DNA of 64,000 nucleotides from Scytolyngbya sp. HA4215-MV1 (GCA_019359045.1 JAHHIA010000013.1:62001-126000), one strand, 5' to 3'; shown: positions 51,522 through 61,122, counted from the first letter of the stretch. Translations and numbers: made by a program. Notes: generated by a model not told the origin, from the sequence alone.

Positions 51522-53237
51522 CTACTCAATACTGACCCCGCGAAATGTCTTCGCTTTCGATCGAGCCGCTAACGGTGCTTCTTGAGCTGCTCGCTCCTGT
51601 TGGTGATGGGGCTGAAAATATTTTTGCCAGAGCGCGGGAGCGTTAAGGGTTTCTCCACCATGTTTGGTCAAGCGTTGCCGTACTTTGCACAAGACAGGCG
51701 TATTTACACAGGCACCCGCTACAATAATTTGCCCCTTGGTTAACGCGGGTAGCTCTTTGAGCAAATCTCTTCCAGCCGCTTCCACCCCATATTTCAAGCT
51801 CTCTTGATCCACTGGATTCACAATCCGCATGATGAACTGGCTCATACACTGAGACAGTACATCCGAGTCCAATTTGCCAGGGCGTTGGGTGATCAGCCCG
51901 ACCCCTAAACCAAACTTGCGCCCCTCGCTCAAAATCGTTCGCAACACTGCTTTGCAGCGGGAAGGCTCATGGGCTGGGGCGAATCGGTGTGCTTCTTCCA
52001 ATAAAATAAATACCGGAAAGGGAAGATAATTTTCATCCTCTGGAGAAATCAGCTCTTTTTGGGTATTCATGCGGGCATGGTTTGCCTGTCGTAACACCGC
52101 TGCACAAATCACCTGCTGCTCTTCCTGGCTCACTTCGTTCATTTGCAACACGGTGACCTGCCCAGGGCAAAACAGATCTTTGGGGGCGCAGTGTTCAAAG
52201 GCATGGAAATAGGGAGATCGCGCCAGTTTTTCCAACTTCCACTCTAATGCTGGAGCCGATGAACCTGCTTTTTCGTTCCCCTCATCATCAGTTTGTTTGT
52301 CCGCTTCATATACAGCAGCGATTAAATCTTGCACATCCCAGCGATAATCCCCTCGCTTGTGGCGTTTGATTAAGGCATAAGCTTTGTTCAAAATGGATTG
52401 CTGACGATCGCTCATTTCTGGCAATAGCGTCAAAATATCAGCATAATCCAATGAGGAAACCCGAATTCGTACATGCTCCGGCGTGAGTACTTTAACTTCA
52501 GGAGCATAGCCATCTTCCGTCTGAAACGCGGGATGCCCCCGCATCTCCGCCAGCGTGCCATATTCACCGTGGGGGTCAAAAATCAACACTGCCGCTCGAT
52601 TGTGGGGTAACAACAGTTCTTCTACAAGTACCCCAGCGGTATAAGACTTGCCCGACCCCGTCCCTGCCAAGATTGCCATATGAGTGCTGACCAACTCTTT
52701 CACATCCAGAGCGATCGGCACTTCCGCTTCCTCTCGCAACAACAGAGAACCAATATGAGCCGCACCAATTTCCCCTGGTTGGCGACGGTTCAAGATCTGC
52801 TTCAACATTTGATCGTCAGCCAAACAAACTTTCGCCCCAGGATCAGGGGTTTTGCGTGGGTTCATGAATCCCAGATTCGGGTCAAAATAGCCGATAACAT
52901 CTACGGTGACTTCGTAGATTTCTGGTTTGGCGTATGTAAATCCAACTAGCGCTGCGATCGTCTCTGGGCTAATTTCAGTATCCGCAAAAATACGATCAGG
53001 CAAATGATCAATTAATCGCCGAGCTGTAATCTTGCCAAGAATCGGCAATATCCCACGAGACATTTGGCGCTCAGCTAAAGTACTCTTTACTTCGTAGTAG
53101 ACAAACTCACCAATCTTGACATACTGGTTATCCGCAGTGATAAACACATACTGGTTTCCCTCATCACCAGGACCTTTCACTGTGCCAATCACCTGGGTAG
53201 AGGGCAAATGGGGCAAAACAGGAGAAACGGAAGTCAT
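51522..53237 (-). CDS. HerA-like ATPase (DUF87 / FtsK-HerA family)
   Basis: 571 residues from the ATG at 53237; the longer frame has no family similarity upstream. Walker A AGTGSGKS at 191-198, the following DPHGEY motif, Walker B in FILLEEAHRFAP, and the HerA-type sensor region LITQRPGKLDSDVLSQC are intact. HerA hexamers translocate along DNA with the nuclease NurA in archaea, and many bacterial homologues belong to defence or repair modules; here no NurA, SIR2 or other nuclease gene is adjacent, so the function is open. Confidence 0.85.
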   Translation of the reverse strand: MTSVSPVLPHLPSTQVIGTVKGPGDEGNQYVFITADNQYVKIGEFVYYEVKSTLAERQMSRGILPILGKITARRLIDHLPDRIFADTEISPETIAALVGFTYAKPEIYEVTVDVIGYFDPNLGFMNPRKTPDPGAKVCLADDQMLKQILNRRQPGEIGAAHIGSLLLREEAEVPIALDVKELVSTHMAILAGTGSGKSYTAGVLVEELLLPHNRAAVLIFDPHGEYGTLAEMRGHPAFQTEDGYAPEVKVLTPEHVRIRVSSLDYADILTLLPEMSDRQQSILNKAYALIKRHKRGDYRWDVQDLIAAVYEADKQTDDEGNEKAGSSAPALEWKLEKLARSPYFHAFEHCAPKDLFCPGQVTVLQMNEVSQEEQQVICAAVLRQANHARMNTQKELISPEDENYLPFPVFILLEEAHRFAPAHEPSRCKAVLRTILSEGRKFGLGVGLITQRPGKLDSDVLSQCMSQFIMRIVNPVDQESLKYGVEAAGRDLLKELPALTKGQIIVAGACVNTPVLCKVRQRLTKHGGETLNAPALWQKYFQPHHQQERAAQEAPLAARSKAKTFRGVSIE

Positions 53238-53739
53238 ACAAATAGTCCAGCTTTCCCAGCAGAGATGAGGTCCTGGATACAGGGTACACGGTAGGCTGTA
53301 ATATCGCCATGTTTCCCCGCTTGAAAATTCCCCCAAAATTGAAGCATTGAAGAATGAGCACAAACTCCACTTTAGGCAGAAAGACGCAAGTCGTGTTCCA
53401 GAACTATCAACAACTTATCTAGAACAGGAACAGAATTTTAATAAATCCTGACCTGACCAAAATCTATTTCAATCCTTGAACCGTAGGGAGATCACGGATA
53501 CATCAAGAATCTTGTACCGTGTAAGGTTGTAATAGATAAACCCAGTTTATAGAAGAATCCAGCCCACCCAAAAATTATCTCAATTCTTCAGGTGGATTCC
53601 GCGAAAAATTTCCTTAACTTGGGAATCCTTAGCGTGTTTTGGGAATGCTTGAGGTCAGAAGTTCCTGATGTCAGAATTCGAAATTACAAATTGCAAGCTA
53701 CAAGCCAAAAATCACAGTTGAAACATGTAAATCGGGGTT
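53238..53739. other. Divergent spacer between HerA-like and histidine kinase genes
   Basis: 502 bases. It contains an imperfect hairpin CACGG-TACA-CAAGA / TCTTG-TA-CCGTG (53493-53521). A 68-codon frame at 53592-53798 overlaps the kinase start in another frame and shows no family features. Both promoters must be here. Confidence 0.5.
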
Positions 53740-55833
53740 TTGCAATTGCTCACAAATCGATGCCAAAAACAGTGGAAGGAGGACGGTGGTACATCTGAGT
53801 ACCTAACCATAGACGAATTAGCGATCGCACCTTCTATTAGGGCGCAATACCCCTTTTGTAAATTTATTAAGGTGAAAAATCACTCGGCACTATCCCAATG
53901 GCAGCAGGAAAACGGCTTCTATCTGTGGCAACGGATTGTCCAAATTGCTCTAGATGGTTCTGATTCAAAAAACAGGCTTCTTCGCATTGCATCAACATTA
54001 GGCAAAGCCTTCTATGCAGACTCTTGCCTGATCACGATCGGACATACTTACCTCACAACGCCTCAGTCAGCTTGCTGGACGAGTGCCCGTAAGCCTCTGC
54101 TGGTTGAGGATGACGCCTTACTCCTCAAGCATCCAACGATCGATGCCGTCTTGCGATCTTCGGCTTTCGTGAAGGTTTGTGATGCTCAGGCTGAGTTAGG
54201 TCATACATGGAACTTTGAACGAGTAAGAGCAATCATGGGGACATCGCTTCAATTGCAGGATCAGACCGATGGTTCATTGATATTACTGAAATCGGAACCT
54301 CACACCTGGACAGATTTTGAATGTGCAGGACTACAAGCCATATCGGATCAAGTGTCTGTGGCAGTCACTCAGTTTTACTGGCAGCAACAGCAACGCCAGT
54401 CCCACTATCAAGGAGTGGTTAATCAGCTTACAATGGCGATTCGCAACTCGGTTGGGTTAAACCAAATCCTGAAGCAGGCAATCGATGGCACAGCACAGGC
54501 ACTCCAAGTCGATCGTGGGATGATTCTACGGCTGAAATATTGGGACCCCCTCTTCAATCGACATACATCCCCTGAAACAATCCCGACCGCCAAAGCAACG
54601 ATTGTCTACAAATGGACGGGTGAAGAAAGTTCCGAAGTGGTTGAATTATCGGACGAAGAGACTGATCCTGCCCAATCAACCGCTCATGCCCTCGATCAGA
54701 CATTCTGGCTTGCCGACTGTTCCCTATGCCAGCAGGTTTTTCTAGATTCTGCTAAGCCAATTGTGATTACAGAACCGAAAGATTTATTAGCCTATGGAGC
54801 GCTCTCAGCAGTTGCCCCAGTGTTTGAAATGGATGTCATGTCTGCATTACTTCTGGTACCTTTGCAAAGCCAGCATAGTATTTTGGGCTTCCTTGTTTTT
54901 CAACATCGACAAACCCGATCGTGGCAACCTGAAGAGCAAGAACTGGTTGATCTCGTAGGTGCCCAGATCAGCACTGCTATCATTCAGTCAGAAACTTTAC
55001 GACAAGTGCAAGCTCTGGTTGATAAACGCACTGCCCAACTCAAACAAAGCCTTGAATTGCAAGCAAAGCTCTACGAAAAAACCCGCCAGCAAATTGACCA
55101 ACTCCGTCATCTCAATCAGCTCAAAGATGACTTTATTGATACCGTCAGTCACGAGTTGAGAACACCACTGACCAGTATGATGTTGGCAATTCGGATGCTA
55201 CGCGAAAGTGGACTATCCTCTCAGAAAAGTGCCCAATATCTCGATATTCTAGAACAGCAGTGTGCTCAGGAAACCAGTTTGGTCAACGATCTGCTGGCAT
55301 TACAAGAGCTGGAGTCACGCCACGTTTCCATGCAATTGCAATCCGTCGATCTGAAAGCGCTGATTCAAGAACTCGCCCAAGTCTTCCAACAACGCTGGGC
55401 AGAAAAAGGATTGACTCTAGATATTTCCTGTCCTGCTGAACCTTTCTTCATTCAAACCGATCTCAATAGCCTCAGAAGTATCCTGCAAGAACTCTTAACC
55501 AATGCAGGCAAGTATTCTGAACCCAACACGGTGGTGCAACTTCAGGCAAACCGACAGGAAAAAACTGGAAATTTTATTGAAATGAGTTTAACCAATATAG
55601 GACGAGGGATCTCGCCTCAAGAACTGCCCCATATTTTTGAGAAGTTTCGTCGCGGGCAGGGCGCAACCCAAAGTGCCATCCAGGGCACGGGATTGGGGTT
55701 GGCACTGGTGAAAAGCTTGGTGCAGAATTTGAATGGGACGATTGGTGTCACTAGCAATCAATCCAAAGAAATACAAGGGTATGAAACCTGTTTCACGCTG
55801 ACTTTGCCGCAATGTCCAGATACTCCTCGATAA
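53740..55833 (+). CDS. GAF-domain sensor histidine kinase
   Basis: 697 residues. Start uncertain: only TTG codons (53740, 53746) exist before residue 200. Two GAF-like domains (about 70-210 and 225-410), then a short coiled coil and a HisKA domain with the phosphorylated His in SHELRTPL (His471), then HATPase_c with N, G1 and G2 boxes (ELLTNAGKYSE, IFEKFRRGQGA, GTGLGLALVKSLV). No membrane helix, so soluble. The second GAF has two Cys nearby (WLADCSLCQQVF), not the canonical phytochrome Cys, so bilin binding is uncertain. No response regulator is adjacent. Confidence 0.87.
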   Translation: MQLLTNRCQKQWKEDGGTSEYLTIDELAIAPSIRAQYPFCKFIKVKNHSALSQWQQENGFYLWQRIVQIALDGSDSKNRLLRIASTLGKAFYADSCLITIGHTYLTTPQSACWTSARKPLLVEDDALLLKHPTIDAVLRSSAFVKVCDAQAELGHTWNFERVRAIMGTSLQLQDQTDGSLILLKSEPHTWTDFECAGLQAISDQVSVAVTQFYWQQQQRQSHYQGVVNQLTMAIRNSVGLNQILKQAIDGTAQALQVDRGMILRLKYWDPLFNRHTSPETIPTAKATIVYKWTGEESSEVVELSDEETDPAQSTAHALDQTFWLADCSLCQQVFLDSAKPIVITEPKDLLAYGALSAVAPVFEMDVMSALLLVPLQSQHSILGFLVFQHRQTRSWQPEEQELVDLVGAQISTAIIQSETLRQVQALVDKRTAQLKQSLELQAKLYEKTRQQIDQLRHLNQLKDDFIDTVSHELRTPLTSMMLAIRMLRESGLSSQKSAQYLDILEQQCAQETSLVNDLLALQELESRHVSMQLQSVDLKALIQELAQVFQQRWAEKGLTLDISCPAEPFFIQTDLNSLRSILQELLTNAGKYSEPNTVVQLQANRQEKTGNFIEMSLTNIGRGISPQELPHIFEKFRRGQGATQSAIQGTGLGLALVKSLVQNLNGTIGVTSNQSKEIQGYETCFTLTLPQCPDTPR

Positions 55834-55945
55834 AGAGCAAGGGCGAGAATCGTGAGTTTGAGCGATTTTTTGTAGAACTTAGTAACGGCTTTGCTTGCAC
55901 AAAGCAAACCCCTGGTAAAATCTTGGTCTGGATAAAGGTTGAGTT

Positions 55946-56548
55946 ATGACAAACGTCCAAAAACTCGATTCAAAAACACCTTCGCTCGAGATCGATGCGG
56001 ATATGGTTGATCTGGAAGAGGGCGATGGTGTTGCGATCGATCCAGAACTGCTCCAAGAAGTCGAGGTGACGACTCAGCAGCTAGAAGGGCGGCAGCGACA
56101 AATTGATGCCAAAATCCAGATCCCCCATCCTGTTGAACCCATTTGGAACGTATTAACTGACTACGAAGCCCTAGCAGACTTTATTCCTAACCTGGCGAAG
56201 AGTGAGCGATTAACGTGTCCAGAGGGTGGCATTCGCCTGGAACAAGTTGGGACACAACGGGTGCTCCGCTTCAATTTTTCAGCCCGTGTCGTTTTGGATA
56301 TGGAGGAGCGATTTCCAGAAGAGATTCGCTTTAATATGGTTGAGGGAGATTTCAAGGCATTCTCAGGTTGCTGGTGTCTGCAACCTCTGGCATCAGATGA
56401 TTCCTGCCTTACCAACCTTTGTTATACCGTGGTGATTTTGCCTAAACGGTTCATGCCGATTTCGATGATTGAACGTCGTTTACAAAAAGATATGGCAGTG
56501 AATTTATTAGCAATTCGGCAACGCGTCTCAGAGATCGCAGACTGCTAA
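55946..56548 (+). CDS. SRPBCC (cyclase/dehydrase-type, START-like) protein
   Basis: 200 residues. An acidic N-terminal 40 residues (ADMVDLEEGDGVAIDPE) precede a ligand-binding helix-grip fold: IQIPHPVEPIWNVLTDYEALADFIPNL, then strands VLRFNFSARVVLDMEE and GDFKAFSGCWCLQPL, and a C-terminal long helix (MIERRLQKDMAVNLLAIRQRV). The family includes polyketide cyclases, coenzyme Q-binding Coq10-like proteins and others, so a hydrophobic ligand is likely. Similar proteins in cyanobacteria and plastids are thylakoid-associated. Confidence 0.83.
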   Translation: MTNVQKLDSKTPSLEIDADMVDLEEGDGVAIDPELLQEVEVTTQQLEGRQRQIDAKIQIPHPVEPIWNVLTDYEALADFIPNLAKSERLTCPEGGIRLEQVGTQRVLRFNFSARVVLDMEERFPEEIRFNMVEGDFKAFSGCWCLQPLASDDSCLTNLCYTVVILPKRFMPISMIERRLQKDMAVNLLAIRQRVSEIADC

Positions 56549-56644
56549 CAACAAGGTTTTGTCTGAATCGATGATAAAAAAGTGATTCCCTAACCTGATC
56601 AAGGCTAATTCGAGTCCTATCGACAATAAGCTGGGAGAAAGATT

Positions 56645-56881
56645 ATGAGTCTCGAAGATAAAATCAAAGCGACTGCCAAGGAGATTGAAGGCAAGCTGGA
56701 ATCAGCAGCAGGGAGCCTCACAGGTGATCAGCAAATGAAAGTATCGGGAGAAGCGAAACAAGTTCAAGCGGCGGGGATGAATGCAGCTGCAGAGATCAAG
56801 GACAAAGCGCAAGACCTGGTCGGTGAGTTGAAGAACAAGGCAAAAGATGTCCTGGATCAGGCAAGAAAGAAGTTGGACTAG
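56645..56881 (+). CDS. CsbD-like stress protein
   Basis: 78 residues of Lys/Glu/Ala-rich helix, EDKIKATAKEIEGKLESAAGSLTGD then QDLVGELKNKAKDVLDQARKKLD. The pattern is typical of the CsbD family of small general stress proteins, mostly unfolded in solution; their role is unknown. GGAG nine bases before the ATG. A terminator follows about 130 bases after the stop codon. Confidence 0.9.
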   Translation: MSLEDKIKATAKEIEGKLESAAGSLTGDQQMKVSGEAKQVQAAGMNAAAEIKDKAQDLVGELKNKAKDVLDQARKKLD

Positions 56882-57012
56882 AAAGTACCCTGGTGCTCTG
56901 GAGCTGAGGAATGAACTTACAGCAGTCTTCAGACGAGACAGTCACAGTTATCGGGGATGGGTGAATGAGTATGGCTCATACCAGTAAACATGGCTGTAAA
57001 TCATGAAGAATG

Positions 57013-57048
57013 ACGGGATGAGGAGAATTTTCCCACATCCCGTTTTTT
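57013..57048 (+). terminator. Rho-independent terminator
   Basis: ACGGGATG (57013-57020) with CATCCCGT (57036-57043) followed by TTTTTT, after the csbD-like gene. As the downstream gene is convergent it may serve only the plus strand. Confidence 0.85.
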
Positions 57049-57107
57049 AATTGATATGCTGTGCCAATGGAGAATTAGACAAGAGCGGAGAAATGGAGGC
57101 AGCCTGG

Positions 57108-57866
57108 TTACGCCTGTTGCTGGGAGGTGTGCAGAAGTTGGGTGAGGTTGGCGATCGTCGCAATTAGCTCTTCTGGCTCAACGGGCTTTGATAAACGCAT
57201 CTGAAATCCTGATCGCAAAACTTTGCGGTGTTCGGTTGTGAGGGTTGGCGGAGTTAGGGCGATCGCCACCCACGGATTTTCTGCTTTTCCCCCTGCGGTC
57301 TGAATTTGCTGAATCAAGCGGTAACCCATTTGATGGGGCAGTTCTGCATCGACGAGTAAAACTGCTGGTTGAACTTGATGCAATAACAGCATTGCCTGAC
57401 TGATATCCGTAGCCACACGGACTCTTGCCTGGCGAGACTGCAAAACTGTCTGTAGAGATTGCTGCAAACCGGTGTCCTGAGTCAACAACAGAACTGGCAA
57501 ACCTTGAAGGCTCAAAAAACTCTGCTGAAATGCAGGTAAGCGCTGTTTGCCCCACTCGCACATCAGTTCGACAATCGGTCGCAAGGTTTCGCCCATCGGT
57601 GTGAGTGAGTACTCAACCCGTGGGGGCGATTCTTTGTAGATGGTGCGATCGAGCAGTCCATCAGCTTGGAGTTCGCGCAATTGTTGAGTCAGCACTTTGG
57701 ACGTGATTCCCGAAATCAATTGTTTCAGTTCACTAAAGCTTCTGCGATCGTACCTGAGCCACCAGAGGATTACCCCTTTCCATTTGCCCCCAATCACCTC
57801 GATCGTGACTTCTATGGGGCAACCATATCGGCGGGATGGGGATGTCATCTTGTTATCAGTATCCAT
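57108..57866 (-). CDS. HxlR winged helix regulator fused to a receiver-like domain
   Basis: 252 residues from the ATG at 57866 (a GTG at 57905 and an ATG at 57848 are possible). Residues about 10-105: HxlR domain (YGCPIEVTIEVIGGKWKGVILWWL, RSFSELKQLISGITSKVLTQQLREL), including the N-terminal Cys that senses redox state in YodB/HypR relatives. Residues about 120-250: response-regulator-like fold (LPVLLLTQDTG, VLLVDAELPHQMGY with Asp173, MRLSKPVEPEEL with Lys227). The Asp/Lys pair suggests possible phosphorylation, but only one Asp remains in the acidic cluster. Divergent from the SMP-30 gene set. Confidence 0.82.
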   Translation of the reverse strand: MDTDNKMTSPSRRYGCPIEVTIEVIGGKWKGVILWWLRYDRRSFSELKQLISGITSKVLTQQLRELQADGLLDRTIYKESPPRVEYSLTPMGETLRPIVELMCEWGKQRLPAFQQSFLSLQGLPVLLLTQDTGLQQSLQTVLQSRQARVRVATDISQAMLLLHQVQPAVLLVDAELPHQMGYRLIQQIQTAGGKAENPWVAIALTPPTLTTEHRKVLRSGFQMRLSKPVEPEELIATIANLTQLLHTSQQQA

Positions 57867-57868
57867 TT

Positions 57869-57885
57869 GGTAACGATTGTCTACC
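57869..57885. promoter_or_regulatory. Inverted repeat between HxlR-REC and SMP-30 genes
   Basis: GGTA-ACGATTGTC-TACC lies directly at the start of the regulator and 38 bases before the SMP-30 start. HxlR regulators usually bind such short palindromes in the divergent promoter. A plausible autoregulatory site, unproven. Confidence 0.35.
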
Positions 57886-57922
57886 TGTGATATTTCTACT
57901 GGCACAACCGAGGAATAACCGC

Positions 57923-58840
57923 ATGTCTAGCTTGCCTCCTTTATTTGCAAATGTGCCAGTGGAACAGGTGCCAATTCGGCTGATTGCCGAGTTTCCACCC
58001 AACACGTTTTTGGAAAGTATTGCGATCGATCCCAGCAATACTCTATTCGTAACCAGCCATTTTGAGGGTAAGGTTTTTCGGATTGCGCCAGATGGCAAGT
58101 CAGAGATTTATGCGGCGATCGCTGGAAAAGCAACCGGACTGGTTCTGACACCCGAGGGTAACCTACTCCTGACTGGATGGGATGAGCAGAATGTTTGTAC
58201 AGTGTTTCAGATCACGACGGATGGTACGGTCAGTATCCTAGTACAGATACCAGACGCGATTTTTCTCAATGGCATCACCCCTCTGACAGCAACCTCCTAC
58301 CTAATTGCAGATTCTTATCGGGGGGCAATTTGGCAATTGGAGGTAATAGAGCCGAAAGTCAGCGTCTGGTTAGAGCATTCTTTGTTGGCAAGATCGAGTC
58401 CGGACAAAGAATTACCCGCTGTCAACGGACTCAAACGGTGGGGGAAATCATTATATGCTTCCAACACTGAAAAACAACTTGTGATTAGAATTCCGATCTC
58501 AGACGATTTTCAGCCTGGTGAGCCGGACATTTTTATTTCTCGGGTAAATCTGGATGACTTTGCGTTCGATCTCGATGGCAATCTCTATGGCACTACTCAC
58601 GTTTTTAATAGTGTGGTGAAAATCTCGCCAGAGGGACAAGTGACTATCCTGGCGCAGGCAGAAGCGGGCATGGTGGGCAGTACGGCGCTAGCATTTGGGC
58701 AGGCAGTAGACGATCGTACCGGAGTCTATGTCGTGACTAATGGTGGCATGTCATTGCCATTACCCAGTGGGCTTGAAGCCGCCAAAGTGGTGCGGTTAGA
58801 AGTGGGTGTAGCGGGTTTACCACTAATTGTGAAGAATTGA
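57923..58840 (+). CDS. SMP-30/gluconolactonase-like beta-propeller protein
   Basis: 305 residues from the ATG at 57923 with AGGA upstream. Six-bladed propeller family with repeated IDPSNTLFVTS, APDGK, TPEGNLLLTG, SPEGQVT elements. SMP-30 family members hydrolyse sugar lactones or serve as calcium-dependent esterases; the metal-binding Glu and Asp positions cannot be assigned safely here. No signal peptide seen. First gene of a set of three with the ABM-domain gene only 8 bases further on. Confidence 0.82.
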   Translation: MSSLPPLFANVPVEQVPIRLIAEFPPNTFLESIAIDPSNTLFVTSHFEGKVFRIAPDGKSEIYAAIAGKATGLVLTPEGNLLLTGWDEQNVCTVFQITTDGTVSILVQIPDAIFLNGITPLTATSYLIADSYRGAIWQLEVIEPKVSVWLEHSLLARSSPDKELPAVNGLKRWGKSLYASNTEKQLVIRIPISDDFQPGEPDIFISRVNLDDFAFDLDGNLYGTTHVFNSVVKISPEGQVTILAQAEAGMVGSTALAFGQAVDDRTGVYVVTNGGMSLPLPSGLEAAKVVRLEVGVAGLPLIVKN

Positions 58841-58848
58841 GGTCACCG

Positions 58849-59412
58849 ATGGCATTCTCCAACGATGAAGATTTGCCCGTTACAGTGGATGTGATGCAAC
58901 GGGTTAAACCGGGCTGTGAAGCAGAATTTGAGGAAGTTCTGTCAAATTTGATTGCTACTGCCAAAACCTTTGAAGGGTATTTGGGCGCAAATGTTTTTCG
59001 ATCGCAAGAAGCAGGCAATTCAGCCTATCGGATTGTGTTTAAGTTCGATCGTCTCAGCCACTTGCATCGCTGGGAAAATTCACCCATCCGGCAGCAGTGG
59101 CTGGCTCGTGCGGAACGATTAACCGTTGGGACAAGAACTTTTCATGTCGTGACTGGGTTGGAAACCTGGTTTACGCTGGTGACTCAACAGGCGATCTTAC
59201 CACCGCCGCGTTACAAGATGGTCATTGTAACCTTTCTGGCAATTTTCCCGGTCTTAAATCTATTGAATTGGGCACTGCGACCGTTGCTCGGCGATTTGCC
59301 TGGGTTGCTGCGTAGTTTTGTGGTCACACTGCTACTGATGCTGATTTCTACCTATGTGGTGATGCCTCGACTGACTCGGTTATTGGCTAGATGGCTGTAC
59401 CCCAAAGCATAG
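58849..59412 (+). CDS. ABM-domain (antibiotic biosynthesis monooxygenase-like) membrane protein
   Basis: 187 residues from the ATG at 58849 (GAGGT five bases upstream). N-terminal dimeric alpha/beta barrel domain of the ABM type (VTVDVMQRVKPGCEAEFEEVLSNLI, GYLGANVFRSQEAGNSAYRIVFKF), then two membrane helices (VIVTFLAIFPVLNLLNW, LLRSFVVTLLLMLISTYVV). ABM domains occur in quinol monooxygenases and heme degraders; in membrane-bound versions the role is unknown. The gene lies 8 bases after the SMP-30 stop codon. Confidence 0.82.
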   Translation: MAFSNDEDLPVTVDVMQRVKPGCEAEFEEVLSNLIATAKTFEGYLGANVFRSQEAGNSAYRIVFKFDRLSHLHRWENSPIRQQWLARAERLTVGTRTFHVVTGLETWFTLVTQQAILPPPRYKMVIVTFLAIFPVLNLLNWALRPLLGDLPGLLRSFVVTLLLMLISTYVVMPRLTRLLARWLYPKA

Positions 59413-59515
59413 TGGTGAAGCACTTGGGATATCGAAATTTCAATCAGAATATTGATGTATCGCTATTTTGTTTGAAATCGGTATCATTGATAGGGTTTCG
59501 AATGCGTATGAATTC

Positions 59516-60691
59516 ATGGAGCAAGACTTTCGAGCACTAGCAACTCAATACAAACAGGCGCTTCTGGAAGATGTTTTGCCCTTCTGGCAAAAGCACTCGA
59601 TCGACTGGGAACAGGGCGGCTATTTCACCTGTCTTGATCGGGCTGGCAACATCTTCGACACCGACAAATTTATCTGGTTGCAAAACCGTCAGGTATGGAT
59701 TTTCTCCATGCTTTACACCCAATTGGAAAGGCGCGAAGACTGGCTCAAAATTGCCGCTAACGGCGCCAACTTTTTGGCACAGCATGGCAGAGATGTGGAG
59801 GGCAACTGGTACTTTGCTTTGACCCGCGACGGTCAACCGCTGGTGCAACCCTACAACATCTTTTCCGACTGCTTTGCGGCGATGGCGTTTAGTAAGTATG
59901 CGCTGGCATCGGGCGAAGATTGGGCGAAGGAGGTCGCGCTCCAAGCTTATCAAAATGTGTTGCGTCGAAAAGACAACCCCAAAGGCAAATACACCAAAGC
60001 TTATCCCGGCACACGGGCGTTGAAATCTCTAGCAGTGCCGATGATTCTTGCGAATCTATCTTTGGAGATGAACTGGCTGTTGCCGGGTGAGCAACTAGAG
60101 CAAATTTTGGATGCAACGGTGCAGGAAGTGATGACCGATTTTCTCGATCCAGCGCGAGGGTTGATGTACGAGGCGGTTGCTTCCGATGGTTCCCTTGTAG
60201 ATTGTTTTGATGGACGATTGATCAATCCGGGGCACGGTATTGAGGCGATGTGGTTCATTATGGAGATTGCCGATCTCTACCAAGACCCTGCAACTATCCA
60301 GCAAGCAGTAGACGTGGTACTCAATATTCTTGACTTTGCCTGGGATCAGGAATATGGCGGTTTATTCTACTTTATGGATGCGGACGGGCACCCCCCCCAA
60401 CAATTGGAATGGGATCAAAAACTCTGGTGGGTGCATTTAGAATCGTTAGTGGCGCTGGCGCTGGGCTATCGACTGACTGGGCGGCAGGCGTGTTGGGATT
60501 GGTACCAGAAGTTGCATGAGTACGCCTGGTCACATTTTACCGATCCAGACTATGGAGAATGGTTTGGTTACCTAAATCGGCGAGGTGAGGTCTTGTTAAA
60601 TCTCAAAGGCGGTAAATGGAAAGGCTGTTTTCATGTACCGCGGGCGCTCTTTCTTTGCTGGCGAGAATTCGCTGCATTGAGTGGAGAATAA
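59516..60691 (+). CDS. AGE-family (N-acylglucosamine 2-epimerase) enzyme
   Basis: 391 residues from the ATG at 59516; TTG at 59468 is an alternative start. (Alpha/alpha)6-barrel epimerase; in cyanobacteria the AGE homologue epimerises N-acetylglucosamine and N-acetylmannosamine. The catalytic histidines are in [10 protein letters not shown] and CFHVPR, and [14 protein letters not shown] with its Arg is present. An eight-base C-run (60391-60398) codes for part of HPPQ. It follows the ABM gene by about 100 bases. Confidence 0.9.
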   Translation: MEQDFRALATQYKQALLEDVLPFWQKHSIDWEQGGYFTCLDRAGNIFDTDKFIWLQNRQVWIFSMLYTQLERREDWLKIAANGANFLAQHGRDVEGNWYFALTRDGQPLVQPYNIFSDCFAAMAFSKYALASGEDWAKEVALQAYQNVLRRKDNPKGKYTKAYPGTRALKSLAVPMILANLSLEMNWLLPGEQLEQILDATVQEVMTDFLDPARGLMYEAVASDGSLVDCFDGRLINPGHGIEAMWFIMEIADLYQDPATIQQAVDVVLNILDFAWDQEYGGLFYFMDADGHPPQQLEWDQKLWWVHLESLVALALGYRLTGRQACWDWYQKLHEYAWSHFTDPDYGEWFGYLNRRGEVLLNLKGGKWKGCFHVPRALFLCWREFAALSGE

Positions 60692-60783
60692 ATTTTTATT
60701 TTTTTAACATTTGTGCTGCTTTTCTAGGAATCTACCCCAAGTTCTGGGTAGCCTGAAGAATATCGCGTTCCTCCCCACCGCTT

Positions 60784-61056
60784 ATGCATGTCGCCCAGAG
60801 TCGATTCAAACGCAGCGACTATCTTTCGAGAAAGGCAGATTACCAGAACTGGCACAGACGGCAGAGTAAACAACATATTTTGCGATCGCAACTCGGTTTT
60901 AACGATCCCGCTCCTTCGCGCCCAAAACCCTGTCAGGGGTGTATGCATTACCACGGTTCCTCTTACGGACACAACCGCATTATTTTGATTTGTGGGTTTC
61001 ATCCCTATGGTTGGCAAGGGGGGAAGATTTGTCCAGATTGGGCCGCAGGTGAGTGA
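60784..61056 (+). CDS. Small Cys-rich conserved protein
   Basis: 90 residues. The N-terminal part is basic and low in hydrophobics; the C-terminal half has CQGCMHYHGSSYGHNRIIL then CGFHPYGW and CPDWAAGE, a four-Cys, multi-His pattern that suggests a zinc or other metal site. I recall similar CxGCxHYHG...CPDW proteins in cyanobacteria but no name. Opposite-strand frames here lack any motif. It converges with the cadherin-repeat gene. Confidence 0.65.
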   Translation: MHVAQSRFKRSDYLSRKADYQNWHRRQSKQHILRSQLGFNDPAPSRPKPCQGCMHYHGSSYGHNRIILICGFHPYGWQGGKICPDWAAGE

Positions 61057-61096
61057 TGAGTTGAGGCACAAAATTAATACCCTTAACATTTCTCTA

Positions 61097-61122
61097 TCGG
61101 GACGCAAGGCTTTGCGTCCCGA
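61097..61122. terminator. Hairpin between convergent genes
   Basis: TCGGGACGCAA (61097-61107) with TTGCGTCCCGA (61112-61122), loop GGCT. A perfect 11-bp stem without a T-run, placed between the Cys-rich gene (plus) and the cadherin-repeat gene (minus); it may terminate both, or it may be a REP element. Confidence 0.5.

Noticed and set aside
51522-53237. HerA-based antiphage defence module
   Set aside because: HerA-like ATPases occur in such systems, but no nuclease or SIR2 partner is adjacent; the flanking genes are an anchored hypothetical protein and a histidine kinase.
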